A DNA stretch of 64,000 nucleotides from Nipponacmea schrenckii (lineage: Eukaryota; Mollusca; Gastropoda; Lottiidae), in the NCBI GenBank assembly GCA_030562195.1, contig JAUJPP010000003.1, positions 26,443,398 to 26,507,397 of the forward strand, read 5' to 3'. Below, in pieces: positions 1-11,030 of the stretch (the stretch's first letter is position 1; each line of letters begins with the position of its first letter). A program made the translations under genes and the position numbers. The notes under the pieces are model-generated. The model saw only the letters and a list, made by a program, of their open reading frames with translations, had not been told where the DNA came from and searched no databases.

Positions 1-54
1 TGTTCTGCGTGCTTTTCTACTTCCGGTTAACTGAATTATCTTCCACTAAAATAG
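1..54 (+). CDS. Receptor 1 exon 1 fragment: end of signal peptide
   Basis: The first 54 bases are an open exon end in the frame starting at position 3. It encodes a hydrophobic stretch (FCVLFYFRL) followed by TELSSTKI and stops one base into a codon at a GTATGT donor. The same phase-1 break after a short leader ending in a Q/K-I residue pair is seen in receptors 2 and 4 (PQI, AQI). This supports it as the truncated signal exon of receptor 1. Confidence 0.75.
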
Positions 55-3000
55 GTATGTTCATTATACTAAATTTGACCTGCTTCATTCAATAATAAAT
101 AAAGGTTTAATCATGTTCAACAATGTAAGCAGTGATTCGTAATACCCCCTTTCGTCATACCTCCCCGAGGTCGTGGTAATACAAGTACAGGAACTTACGC
201 CATCTGCCTTTTGTCTAATCAAAAAGGCCCTAGAATCGTTTTAGGAAACCTCATATCATATTAAATCATATGAGATAGACACTGAGTTGTCATTTTTACG
301 CCTATAAAACAAAGTGTATTGGGCTTAGTTTAATACAGGTTGATAAGACCATGTCAAAACCTGCTGAGTTTGCTTTTCGTACGGAGACGGAATTGAAAAA
401 ACAAACAATATCTGTATACCAGATAATGAACACATTTTGAAGTTTTATTTGTAAATTTAGAAGAGTAAGGCACCTTCATCTTTTTATTTATCAAGAATTG
501 TTTTTTACTTTAGATGTTCTTATTGCAAACAACATTGACGTCACCGATGTAGTGAACTACGTCATCAGTTCTAGAGTAAATGATAAACCGGAAGTCAGAA
601 TAAAATCCTATGACAGATCTATAATACTGAATGTCTCCTCAGGTATAAAAGTTTATTTCTTGATATACATGTACCATTATTTACAAAAGTCAAATTTTAT
701 CAATAGTATTACTTTTTTTTTTTTTTGAATTTTGAAGTTTGCTTGGTTTTTTAAATATTACTACACAATGTTCTAGTCGATTTAAATATTTACACGCATT
801 TGAAGACAGGCAAACTATGAAATCCAACAGTATTTTTTTTTTATCAAACATGTTAAGTGTAAATTAAAGTTTTGAACGGCTAACCACTAGATTAATATTT
901 GTTTAAGCCTCCTCTGAAAGTATTAATGGTCTAAACAGTTCGCTTCACGTCCCGAATTTCCCTACATTACTACAAAGCAGTCCTAAATTGCAAAAGCATT
1001 GTTTTCTTCCAGTTTGTGATCTTGTCGATAATTCAACCAATGGCTTCATAATCGTCACTTCCTGTCGAGATATCTGGCTCTTCAATCTTATCACCGGCAA
1101 ATTACAACTTCCGGTATTGTACATACCTACGACACCATGTAGTGCCAGTCCCGTGTCAGCCACATCGTATGTCATGCAACCTTATCTACATGATTTGTTG
1201 TCTGTGGCGGTTCATGACATTCTCAAAATTAGTGGTTTTACTCAAATAGCAGTACTGTATGATGATTTTTACGGTGAGTTTATTTATCGGAGACGATAAG
1301 GATCCAAAGTGAAGCGATCGTCCTTATCCTTGTAAAAAATGATATTTTAGTTGTTTCTTGTACATAATGGCAAATAAAAAGCAAATATTTTATTTTTGTT
1401 AGTGTTCAACGAGTCAAATGTCCTGTTAGTATTCGACAAGTGAAATGTTATATTTCTATTGAAAATATCTATGAAATTCGTATCTTGTAGGAAAAGAAAT
1501 ATATATATAATATTTAATAAGTAAAAGTATCCGTTAATCCGTTTATCCGGTTTCCGTTTTCTCGAATCTCTGTTCAAAAAAACTAATCAAAAAAACTAAT
1601 TATCATAGTTTCATATAATATATTAAAACCTAATATGGTTATTCATATTACTAAAATCTAATTTCTAATTGTTTATTTTTAAGATCTCGGTATGATTGAC
1701 ACCTTTTTCACTGATATATCACTCCGCTACGTCACTATTTTAAGTACACAAATCAGCACAGTAATTGATGATGTAGTGCTCAATGAATGGTTGCAAGGGT
1801 TAGATAACTCTACCGACTGTATTGTGTTAATGGTTACTCCCGGTAATATACCACATGTTATTCAAAAGGTATGCCTTGCTAATAGACACAACTAGAATAA
1901 TATATAAACAATTTCAGTATCGTGTTTTGGGGTTAGATGGTCAAAATGTTGAAATAAACGGCTTCTTATGTTCTCATAGTATTAGTTGGTTTTATGAAGC
2001 TGTTAATGGCCTAATTACATATTTGATGAGAATTGTTCATCTATTATGAATGAGAATGGCAGACGAACAGCATATTTACAAAATTAAAGTTGAGCATCGA
2101 AACTTATTAATTAAGACAACCTATGAAGGGCCCTATTTAGCAACATCACCAGCCATTTTTCATGCCCACCACGATCTGCAGTACCCTCAGAAAAGTAACC
2201 GAATAGTAACAGCTCTATTGAATTCTCTATTTACAGCTGCGGTTTAGTCATTTTCATAACATCATCGTTCAAGAGGAACTGGATGTTCGAGTGTACCATA
2301 GCTCCACAAAACTCCTTACCTGTGGTATTATCTTGACGTCCTGGATAACCGATCATAATACGAACCACTTCCGGTCCGACGTAAGAAATTTCTTTTTTTT
2401 AGATTTGACTATGAAGTCAAGAACTTTGATTCGTTCAATGGAACAATTTATTCGATTTAAAAGTATTCTCTTTCCTGTTGCCTTGCTTATATGCTTCAAT
2501 GTTATGATCACAACTTCAGTCCAAAACACAAATAGAAAGCTTAACAAAGGACTTGTGAATTATACAAAGCATTATTGTTAAGGTTTATCTATTTACTTAC
2601 AGTTTGTTAACGTTCGGTTAGAATACAGTTTAAATTTACTGCTGGATCTTCAGCCTGAATTTAATAATTTGAATGAGACTGTCAACTGTTCCACAGAGAA
2701 GGCAGTCCCGGAGTTTACTGATAAGGTACTTCTCTTTAATCCTTAATTCTTTAATTCATATTACCAAAGTTTACTTATAGTTATTACTGATGGATAGAAA
2801 CAAATCCCCTATAACTAGAAAAAAGAGTGTGGAAGTGTCCTGTCTATGACATTGTCCTTTTGTCAGACAAGCGGCGGCAGGAAAGAATAACTGCTAAATA
2901 AGCTGAATTGTTATTGATGTGATAAATTAATAGATATGGTGTCTATAGAAATTTAAAATTTAATATATTTATCATTCTATTTTATTCAGATAAAAACTTA

Positions 3001-6000
3001 CATGGCCAAAAGTGGATTTGATGAAACAGGTTACAAAACTGATGCGAAACTTTATTTAACAAAGTTTCCACGTATAACTGAGACTGTAGGAGAATGGTCG
3101 CGAACAACCAGACTCAATCTTACTGATGCTGATTTGTTTGATCAAGAAGACGCGGGTTTCGGTAACGTGACCTTGATAGTTGGTACACTTCCGGTAAGTA
3201 TCATCATTTATTTGATAGACTATAATCCATGCAATGTACATCAATCATCAGTCTAAAATACTGGTAGAAATGATACTAGGGGCATCCATGTTGTTACCCT
3301 TGTTACTGAACCTAAGTTGTTATCATTGTTTCAAAATCAACGTTCTTATTCTTGTTTCTGAATCTAAGTTACATTGTTTCTCTAGTTTTTCTTGTTTCTG
3401 AATCTAAGTTATCATTGTTTCTGAATCTAAGTTATCATTGTTTCTGAATCTAAGTTGTTATCCTTGTTTCTGAATTCAAGTTTTCATCTACTTGAGAACT
3501 TAGTTCTTATCCTTGTTTCGAAATCTAAGTTCTGATCCTTTTTTCTGAACTTAAGATGTTATCCATGTTTCTTAACCTGAATTGTTATCCTTGTTTCTTA
3601 AACTACGTTCTTATCCTTGTAAATTACCTAAATTGTTATTATTTTTTCTGAACCTAAGTTCTTATCTTGGTTTCTTAACGTGACTAGACAAAAGTTTTTG
3701 GATAACAATTAATTTACTAAATAACTCGATGCTGATAACTCTCGTCTTTATCAAGCAATGATACACGATAATAGAACAGGGAGAACATATTCACCAAATT
3801 ATAGGTGTTTCTTTCTGTTTATCATATAAATTGGTATTTCAGGCTGAACCATTTACTATTAAACTGGACAATGGAGAATATGTTGGGTTCTGTATTGATA
3901 TACTCAATGAACTTGCTTATAGATTGAAATTCAGGTACATTCCACATCATTCATACCATCTTCTCTATCTATCTGGTAGCGATTACCAACCTTGAACCCA
4001 TTTTATGAATAGCAATGTGATTATAAGTGTGAAAACATAAACATAAAATATACCATATAATTGCGCATATAGTGCGCACCTTTTCATACTTTCTAGTGAA
4101 TCGGGAAGAATACAATAATACGCCACTCGTCAGATGAAGAATCAAGAAGTTAGCATAACATAAACACCATTATATTGAGTAGTAATATCTGGTGCTTCAC
4201 GACCATATTAAGCTACATGTAATGGGAATATTTTTAAGCTATGCGTATCTCACAGACGAACATAAAATTTGTAAGTTATCAAATTGTAACTACAGTATAT
4301 ATATGGGACTTATCCAAATCAAAATCCCTCTTCCGTAACTCCCTCAAAATAGTAGTTAATGACATAAAACTTGGCCTCACAAGCGATTTTAAACGTTAAA
4401 TATTTAGATATATAATACGAGAACCAGGAGATGGACAGTGGGGAGCTACTAATCCTGATGGTTCCTGGAATGGTTTGGTTAGACAGACTAAAGATGGGGT
4501 AGGTAGAAGTCTGTTCGTCACATCCTTAAAATACACCTGACCTGGAGCCTGTTTCACGAAAACTTAACTTAGGATGATTTATAGTGTTCCAGTGATCAAA
4601 TTGGTCAATCACTAAAATTGAGTTTTTATTAATCAATCTGTATTTACTGTATTTCTGAAAATCTTGATTGTATCTTTGTTAAATCTTTGTGAACAGGTCC
4701 CTGGCTTAAGTTATCGATTTGAATTATTCCACGAAATGATAGTGGCATCATAGACGACCAAGTCTTGCAGGAATTCCAATCGGAAACGGCTAAGGAATGG
4801 TACTAATATACTCGTACGGGGACTAAAAAAGCTCTTCAAAATAGTCATGGAGAGAGATAATATTATTTTATTCTACTCTTTAAATTAGTATAACCCTTAT
4901 ATATTTTGGAAATAGTTTTAGAGAGTTAACATAGATTGCAATCTGAAACAAAGAAACATAACAGAAAGGGAACATGAATAGTATACTTTATAATTATGTT
5001 TGAAGATATTAAGGTCCAATGTAAAATATTTTTTTCAGAATTTTGACATGTCCATTGGTCCGATATCACTTACTTCCGAGCGAGAGGAGGTTATTGATTT
5101 CACCACCCCCTTGATGGAGGACGGCGCTGGTATCATTCTCAGAAAATTCGAAGATATTTATGGGAAAATCTTCCGATCTTTCAAACCATTTACTACAAAT
5201 GTATGGATAACGATTGGGTGTGTCCTGTTGGGCGTGGGACTAGTGTTAGGTCTAGTGGATAAATTCAGTCCATTCCGTGGTAAGACTGGTGAAGTATCAG
5301 TCAGTGGAGAGAAGAAAACGAGTATTTGTGATGATATCTGGATCGTGTATGGATCTTATATGGAACAAGGTAGGGATGTTAGAGTTAATGCATGAAGCAT
5401 TTGAATGATATAGAAATTGGTAGATATACGGTGTTCAGATATCTGTTGATTAAATGGATTTGTCGATTATTCAAAAATGACAGAAAGAGGTCCTTCGATT
5501 CAGACCAGACTGGATCCATAAATTTAAACTCAATAAGATCAAGCATAATTAATAACACATATTTCTTTCAGGTGCTGAGTTTACACCGGCCAATGCCTCT
5601 GGAAGATTTATTCTTGGTTTCTGGTGGATATTTACAATATTAATCGTCTCCTCCTACACCGCCAGTCTAGCTGCCTTCCTGACAGTGGCTTTCTATGATA
5701 AACCTATAAAAACAGTAGATGACCTGGCGGCACAGACTGAGATTAAACCTCTCGTTAAACAGGGGTCAAATCTGTACTCTCTTTTACAGGTGAGTCGCAG
5801 ATCATAATCTTTGTACCTCTATCTGTATAATACGTTTAATAATGGTTACAAGATGTTCCGTCTTGTATAGAACGATTTCTTGTGTCGAAACTCAGCTCCA
5901 TATTCCATGTCCCATTGTGGTAATAATGTATCGTCTGTTGTTCTGTATCATGTTTTTCTTCTTGACATGCTTGGTTCTTCCTAGCAGACGTCTTCTTTTA

Positions 6001-6742
6001 ATTCGCCTTCTAAATGATTTATAATACCTATATATATGTTTAAATTAATATTTGTAGAAAGGCGAAACAGAGCGATACCGGAAGTTATACCAACTCATGC
6101 TCCAAGCACCGGAAGTATACACTCATGAACAAGCTATTCAGTTGGTAACAACCGGAAGTTACGCCTATCTGACTGACAATTCCCAGCTTGAATTTCTAAG
6201 AAAGAGTGAATGTGAGCAACTTATATTGGGAGAAGAACCGTTCAATGTTGGTGGAATGGGGTTTATTGTTGGTCAGGATTCACCTCTGTTGGACCAGCTC
6301 TCGTATAAGTAAGTTACTAGGCGTCGTAGTCTCTAATTCTACTAGTAATATATTTACTATCGGATCATTACGAGGACATTGTTAGGATAAATAACCTTTG
6401 TAGCAGTCTTCCATTAGTTACTAGTTAGTGATACAATTGCTTTAAAGCCCAGTTATATGTCTTTTCAGCATTATAAAGCTACAAGAAGCTGGGTTGATAA
6501 GAAAATGGCGACAGAAATGGTGGACATCAGCGAACACGTGTAGAGAAAACACAGTAACCAATGTTGTCCAAAGTCTTGAATTAGACAGTACCAGCGGTCC
6601 ATTTATTGCCTTTGCCGGGACTACAATAATCTCATTTCTATGCTTGGTTTTAGAGCACTTGTACTTCCGGTGTAAATGTATTAAACGTGCTGCTCTTCCA
6701 CGTAATAATACAGTTGATTTCAACACCGAGACTGGATCTTAG
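1..6742 (+). CDS. Receptor 1 (A-type): delta/AKDF-like ionotropic glutamate receptor, 5' partial, 13 exons
   Basis: Predicted ligand-gated cation channel subunit of the plasma membrane. Exons: <1-54, 514-642, 1013-1273, 1684-1868, 2237-2380, 2603-2725, 2990-3193, 3843-3934, 4408-4498, 5039-5369, 5572-5789, 6058-6308, 6469-6742. All junctions are GT-AG and in phase, giving 784 residues after the first in-window codon (position 3). Exon 1 holds only the end of a hydrophobic leader; the start codon is upstream of the window. Numbering from there: ATD about 18-350, S1 from about 360 with ligand arginine R442 in the LTSEREEV motif, M1 about 478-500, pore loop about 525-537, M3 about 550-576 (SYTASLAAFLTV), S2 with D650 in AYLTDNSQ and a likely disulfide pair (KSEC / ANTC), KWW before M4 (about 738-758). 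Odd points: E536 at the Q/R site, and serine for asparagine in SYTANLAAF. The YGSYMEQG pore and the KQKWW-type S2 end recall delta receptors; the exact subfamily needs phylogeny. Exon calls are strong. Confidence 0.9.
3285..3690 (+). repeat. Degenerate ~25-36 bp tandem repeat in receptor 1 intron 7
   Basis: Repeated words of the form CTTGTTTCTGAATCTAAGTT and TTATCCTTGTTTC recur roughly every 25-36 bases between the S1-start exon and the next one. No reading frame is kept, so this is an intronic minisatellite. Confidence 0.8.
5039..5369 (+). CDS. Receptor 1 exon 10: S1 end, M1 and pore loop
   Basis: 331-bp exon, the same length as the equivalent exon of receptor 2. It begins NFDMSIGPIS and carries the S1 arginine (LTSEREEVIDFT), M1, the short cytoplasmic loop and the pore helix ending SYMEQ. 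The Gly codon is split at the donor. The next exon (5572-5789) opens with GAEFTPANASGRF and contains M3. By alignment with AMPA receptor FMQQG, the glutamate falls at the Q/R site and the following Q is retained. Confidence 0.9.
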
Positions 6743-6784
6743 TGTTGATCAGATTTCGATATCGGCCTCTTCATATCTAGATGT

Positions 6785-6790
6785 AATAAA
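6785..6790 (+). promoter_or_regulatory. Candidate poly(A) signal of receptor 1
   Basis: AATAAA lies 43 bases after the receptor 1 stop codon (TAG at 6740-6742), within the sequence ATGTAATAAAGTTG. No transcript evidence is available, so this is a motif call only. Confidence 0.5.
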
Positions 6791-9700
6791 GTTGTTGCTA
6801 TAACTGTTAAATAGCCTAACGGACGCATAGAAGGAATTAGTCTGCTTTACCATTTAACAATGTCGTGAACTTAATATTACATAGGTGTATAAATGATAAA
6901 TGATTTAGACACAAAGTGTCAATTCCCTAACAAGCGGAACCATTTAAAGGAAATATATAATACAATGATAAACAGGTGAATGAGTAATGTGTGTAACCGT
7001 TCACATATCCGTACATTTCAATATTGTCTATGGAATATATACTTCAAAGTATTCCCAAAGGCTTCACCTTAAATGGAAAGGAGAAAAGTGATGTTCTCTG
7101 TTGTAGCACCGAATTACAGAATTACACAGAGCTCACTCAGGCCGTTTTTAGGCGTTGTAAAGAGAACTTCCTAAAAAAATGATTTCCCTTTTTTGCGATG
7201 ATTCCCCAGAAAGATTCTAGGGCAAATTTTACTTTGAAAAGATTAAGCTATGAATACGCAATTTCGCTCACTTGTATAACCACAGCCTCGATGAAGTTTG
7301 AGGAATGGAGTGTATGACGTCTATGTTGGTTGGTTGGTGATTGACAAGTTAACGCCCGCTACATGTGTCCAATTGTCAATCATTAAACATGTGTGACTTT
7401 TCACTGCTTTGTATTCCAAATCGTCTCGAGAATGGAAAAAGAATTCAACTATTCCATGTTATAAATTCTATATGATTCTGTTATGTTATTTATGGCAACA
7501 GGTATATCTACTGATGAAAATATACTCTTATTGGCCAAGTCAAAATTTTATATTCATTCTAAGAATGGATGTGGCTTATGAGTGCTTTTCTTCCAAATCC
7601 CCCATGAGAATGGAGACATAATTCAACTATTCCATGTAATATATTGATATATTTATCTTGCCTTTTAGATAATATTATTTGCTAGATATAGATAACTTGT
7701 GGTAAGACATTTATTTATCGACTAGATTTTGATTTGTATTTTATTAGCATTGAATAAATCATAAATCCCAGAAATAACGTCCTTTGTTCTCCAAAGTCAA
7801 AAGAAATAATGCATCAATGGATGCCCAGTTTTTCATATGTAACACCATAGCTTATATGTTGAGGACAGATCAAATGCAAATGAAAAACATGTGGACATTG
7901 ACAATGCAAATTGTGTCACTTTAATCAAACAATTAACATTACGTTAGATTTGAAGCATTATACTCTTTTAGCTCATTAACAGTAAGTCCAAACAGTTATG
8001 TTTCTCTGTATCCCATAATTACTTCCCTTGATTCATTTTTTCTAGTCCGTGGAACCGGAAGTAGTTGATCTTAAAAGGCTTATCTCCCTTACAATACATT
8101 AATAATTACCTCCCTTATTTTGAACCTCATTTTCAATCAGTATTACTACACATCCCTGTACTATTTTGGAAGCTTCTTTAAAGGAGTTCGTAATTAATGA
8201 TTCATTATCACTTATTAATCGTAATGATATCGTTTATCGAACCGGAAATGATTTATCACTATATGTACTGTGTAATGTTTAATTATTCCCCTTTATTTCT
8301 TTTACGAAACGACACGTGTGGTAAGATTCTGATGAATACTAATTACGATGATAACCAATTAAGATCTACAATCCAGATAGTCTAGTCTCAACCCTGTCTC
8401 GGCTAGATATCTGACAAGATAGAACATTATTTAGTAGATAGTAATGACTAACTGGCTAGTAGTGAGGGCTGGGTGTGGCTATTGTATAGGTCAGTTTACT
8501 CATCAGCACGAGCTGATAGTACTGTATCTATCAATTTCATCTTCAAGATTAACCTTATCCTATGGTATTTCTTTAGGATAGTCTGTCTCGGGTCATATAG
8601 TCCTATTCCAAAATAAACGTTCTAGGGTTTTATTCCCCAAAACTTTACATAAATGAAATCCAGATTTTAAAAAATCTGATTTGATAACTAAACTAAATTA
8701 AAAATTGATTTTAGTGATTGACCAATCAAACGACTGGAAACTAAAATCATCTTAAGTTAAGTTCTCGAGAATAACGCCCTGTTCTACAAATTGCGGTCAA
8801 GATATTGAAAATAATAATAATGAAATAACTTGAAGGATTACTCATAAAAGCAAATCTTACCATGGCTTGATTTTTGTTAAGGTCTGTATCATTCATTTTC
8901 CAAGAAACAACTCCAAAAAAAAAAAAAAAAAAAACTTCATTATTGCATTCTTTTACGAAGAATTTGCTTTTTATTTTATGAAATAGCTGATAATTAGTGC
9001 GAAAGTGTTTTTGATCATCAAGTAGCTTGCATTCACTGTTCTTGTCATATTAGACGCCTTATTATTTGAAAAGGTTTGTTCCTTCTAAGAGTCTGTGTTA
9101 TCATTTATCGTATTGTCGTCCAATGGACTCCCAAGTTGCCTGCACCATTTGAGTTAATTAAGATCTGATGCAATGGAATTTCAAGAGTAAAATAAACTCG
9201 TTATAACATTCTTGGTCTTGTTTTGATTACGATTATACATCTTAACACGCACCTGTTATCACATGATCTATGACGCCATCACCAGTATATATTGATATTC
9301 AATATATAGATTATGGACAAGAACCTATACCAATATTGACAGTGAATATAGCAAACACTTATAGAAATCATTGTGATTCTCCTTGAAAAACAATAATTAA
9401 CGACAATGTAAAATATTTTGCGGCTCATTAGACTTCGTTGATGATTCGATGAGTCCATCCTAGTACCTTACCTTCCTCATTTAGCACCCGCTGCTGATTA
9501 TGGTGACATATTTTGGAAATTGGAACCTTATTGATAACTGGTAGTTTTTTGGTTTTTTTTGCAGTAATAACCATCTAGCTCAGTAAAACGGTTGCCATTT
9601 CACTAACATACCTGCCATGTTGCTACTTGAAATTCAAAATTACACAGTACTAGCTATACTTCAAGTTATGGCAGCCATATATTAGAAAAAAAAACATCCA

Positions 9701-10963
9701 TATATTAGAAAATAACAGTTACAATGAAAAAATGGCAGACATGTTGAAAAAATGGCAGCCATATTGGAATAAAAGTCGCCATATTAGAATTTACATAACA
9801 ATTCATTTCCTGAAAGTAACCCCTACAAATCTCTCGTTCAATAGCTGAACAACCTTAGATAATATATATTATATATTGCTATATGAATCAATGTTGGAAA
9901 TTGCCATAGCACGAGCAGGCCGATAACAATGCTTCCTGTAGGGTTATCATTGATATACCATACCGTAATGGGACACAGGTAAATCACGACAGGTAAAAAC
10001 TTCAATCAACAGGTAAATTAGTGATGCTCGTCAATAATTAATCAACTTCCAGTCATCATCGGTAAGTAGAACTTTTATTCCTCATTGATTTTGATATTAA
10101 TGTATCAAGTTTTATTGATATGACATTCCGGATTAAGAAATTGAGTCTGAAAGTCAAACTTTAAAAGAGTGCTCTGAATATTTTTACATCGTATTATAAA
10201 CCTACTCAAGAAAGGGACAATATATTTATAGAAAACTATTTGTCGTATATCTATATCTTGAATTTATTCAATTATAAAGACAAATCTGACCCTATCCAAT
10301 CATCAGACGTGATGTCCGGATGTGATATAGTCATACGGATGTAATTGCGTCTGAGGACCTGGAAAGGGCCAGACTGCTGGATGTTTCAATGCCTATTTTT
10401 CTGCAGTTTTCTAGACTTCATCCATGGATGAATGGAGGTGTCACTGCAGTCAAACACGGAACGAAATGAAACATCCAGTTGGTATTTTGATCATATTGGT
10501 TTTGATAAAGTCTTAATATCTATGAAATGAAATAAAGGATGTTTTGAAACTCAATTAAAATGGAGTTTTATGTTTAAATTTTGCGTTATTGCCACAAAGC
10601 ACTGACAATTGAAACAAAAATGTTATGCAATATTTATAACAATAATGCTATGTAAATAATCAACATTTTCAATACGTTGTAGGCCTTACAAAACGTGGTA
10701 ATTCTTTCAATGTTTCTAATGGCTCTCCAAAAATTTGGTCGATCAAACTGGCATCATCTTAATGAGTCAATTTTAAAAAAAAGCTATATTATATTAGTTT
10801 TGAAAGTTGTGCATGCGATCTGAAGGATAGTTTTAAAAGTTATCAAAATTAAGTCGAGAAAGTAATTTCGTATGCATAAACATTTGTCAGCGCTATTCTA
10901 TTCTACATTATCTATATATATGGATGAAGTAAAGAAAGTTATTAATAATTTCAGTTTGTGAAA
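6791..10963. other. Intergenic region between receptors 1 and 2; no gene seen
   Basis: I see no spliceable coding segment. It contains a degraded right part of the TTAA-flanked hairpin family (about 7470-7570, matching the right ends at 60860-60950 and 63360-63470), a poly-A run near 8914, a reverse copy of a dispersed repeat (8640-8785), and a cluster of GCCATATT/AAAATGGC words at 9610-9790. Confidence 0.6.
10911..10922 (+). promoter_or_regulatory. Possible TATA element upstream of receptor 2
   Basis: TCTATATATATG lies about 45 bases before the proposed ATG at 10964. It is a weak call because similar AT runs are common in this DNA. Confidence 0.25.
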
Positions 10964-11030
10964 ATGAAGATCTTCATTCTGATATCGGTCATTGCAATCA
11001 AAATTGTAGAATCTTTCAACCCACAAATAG
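10964..11030 (+). CDS. Receptor 2 exon 1: signal peptide
   Basis: Starts at ATG 10964 with MKIFILISVIAIKI, a basic residue followed by a hydrophobic core, then VESFNPQI and a phase-1 GTTAGT donor at 11031. The next 1 kb repeats the last 26 bases of this exon plus its donor about 25 times. Using any later donor would read ATA GGT TAG and stop, so only the first donor gives a protein. Confidence 0.85.

Noticed and set aside
2381..2581. Extension of receptor 1 exon 5 past its donor
   Set aside because: A GTAAGA donor at 2381 and a good acceptor at 2602 join in phase. The extension is polar and low-complexity with no family match.
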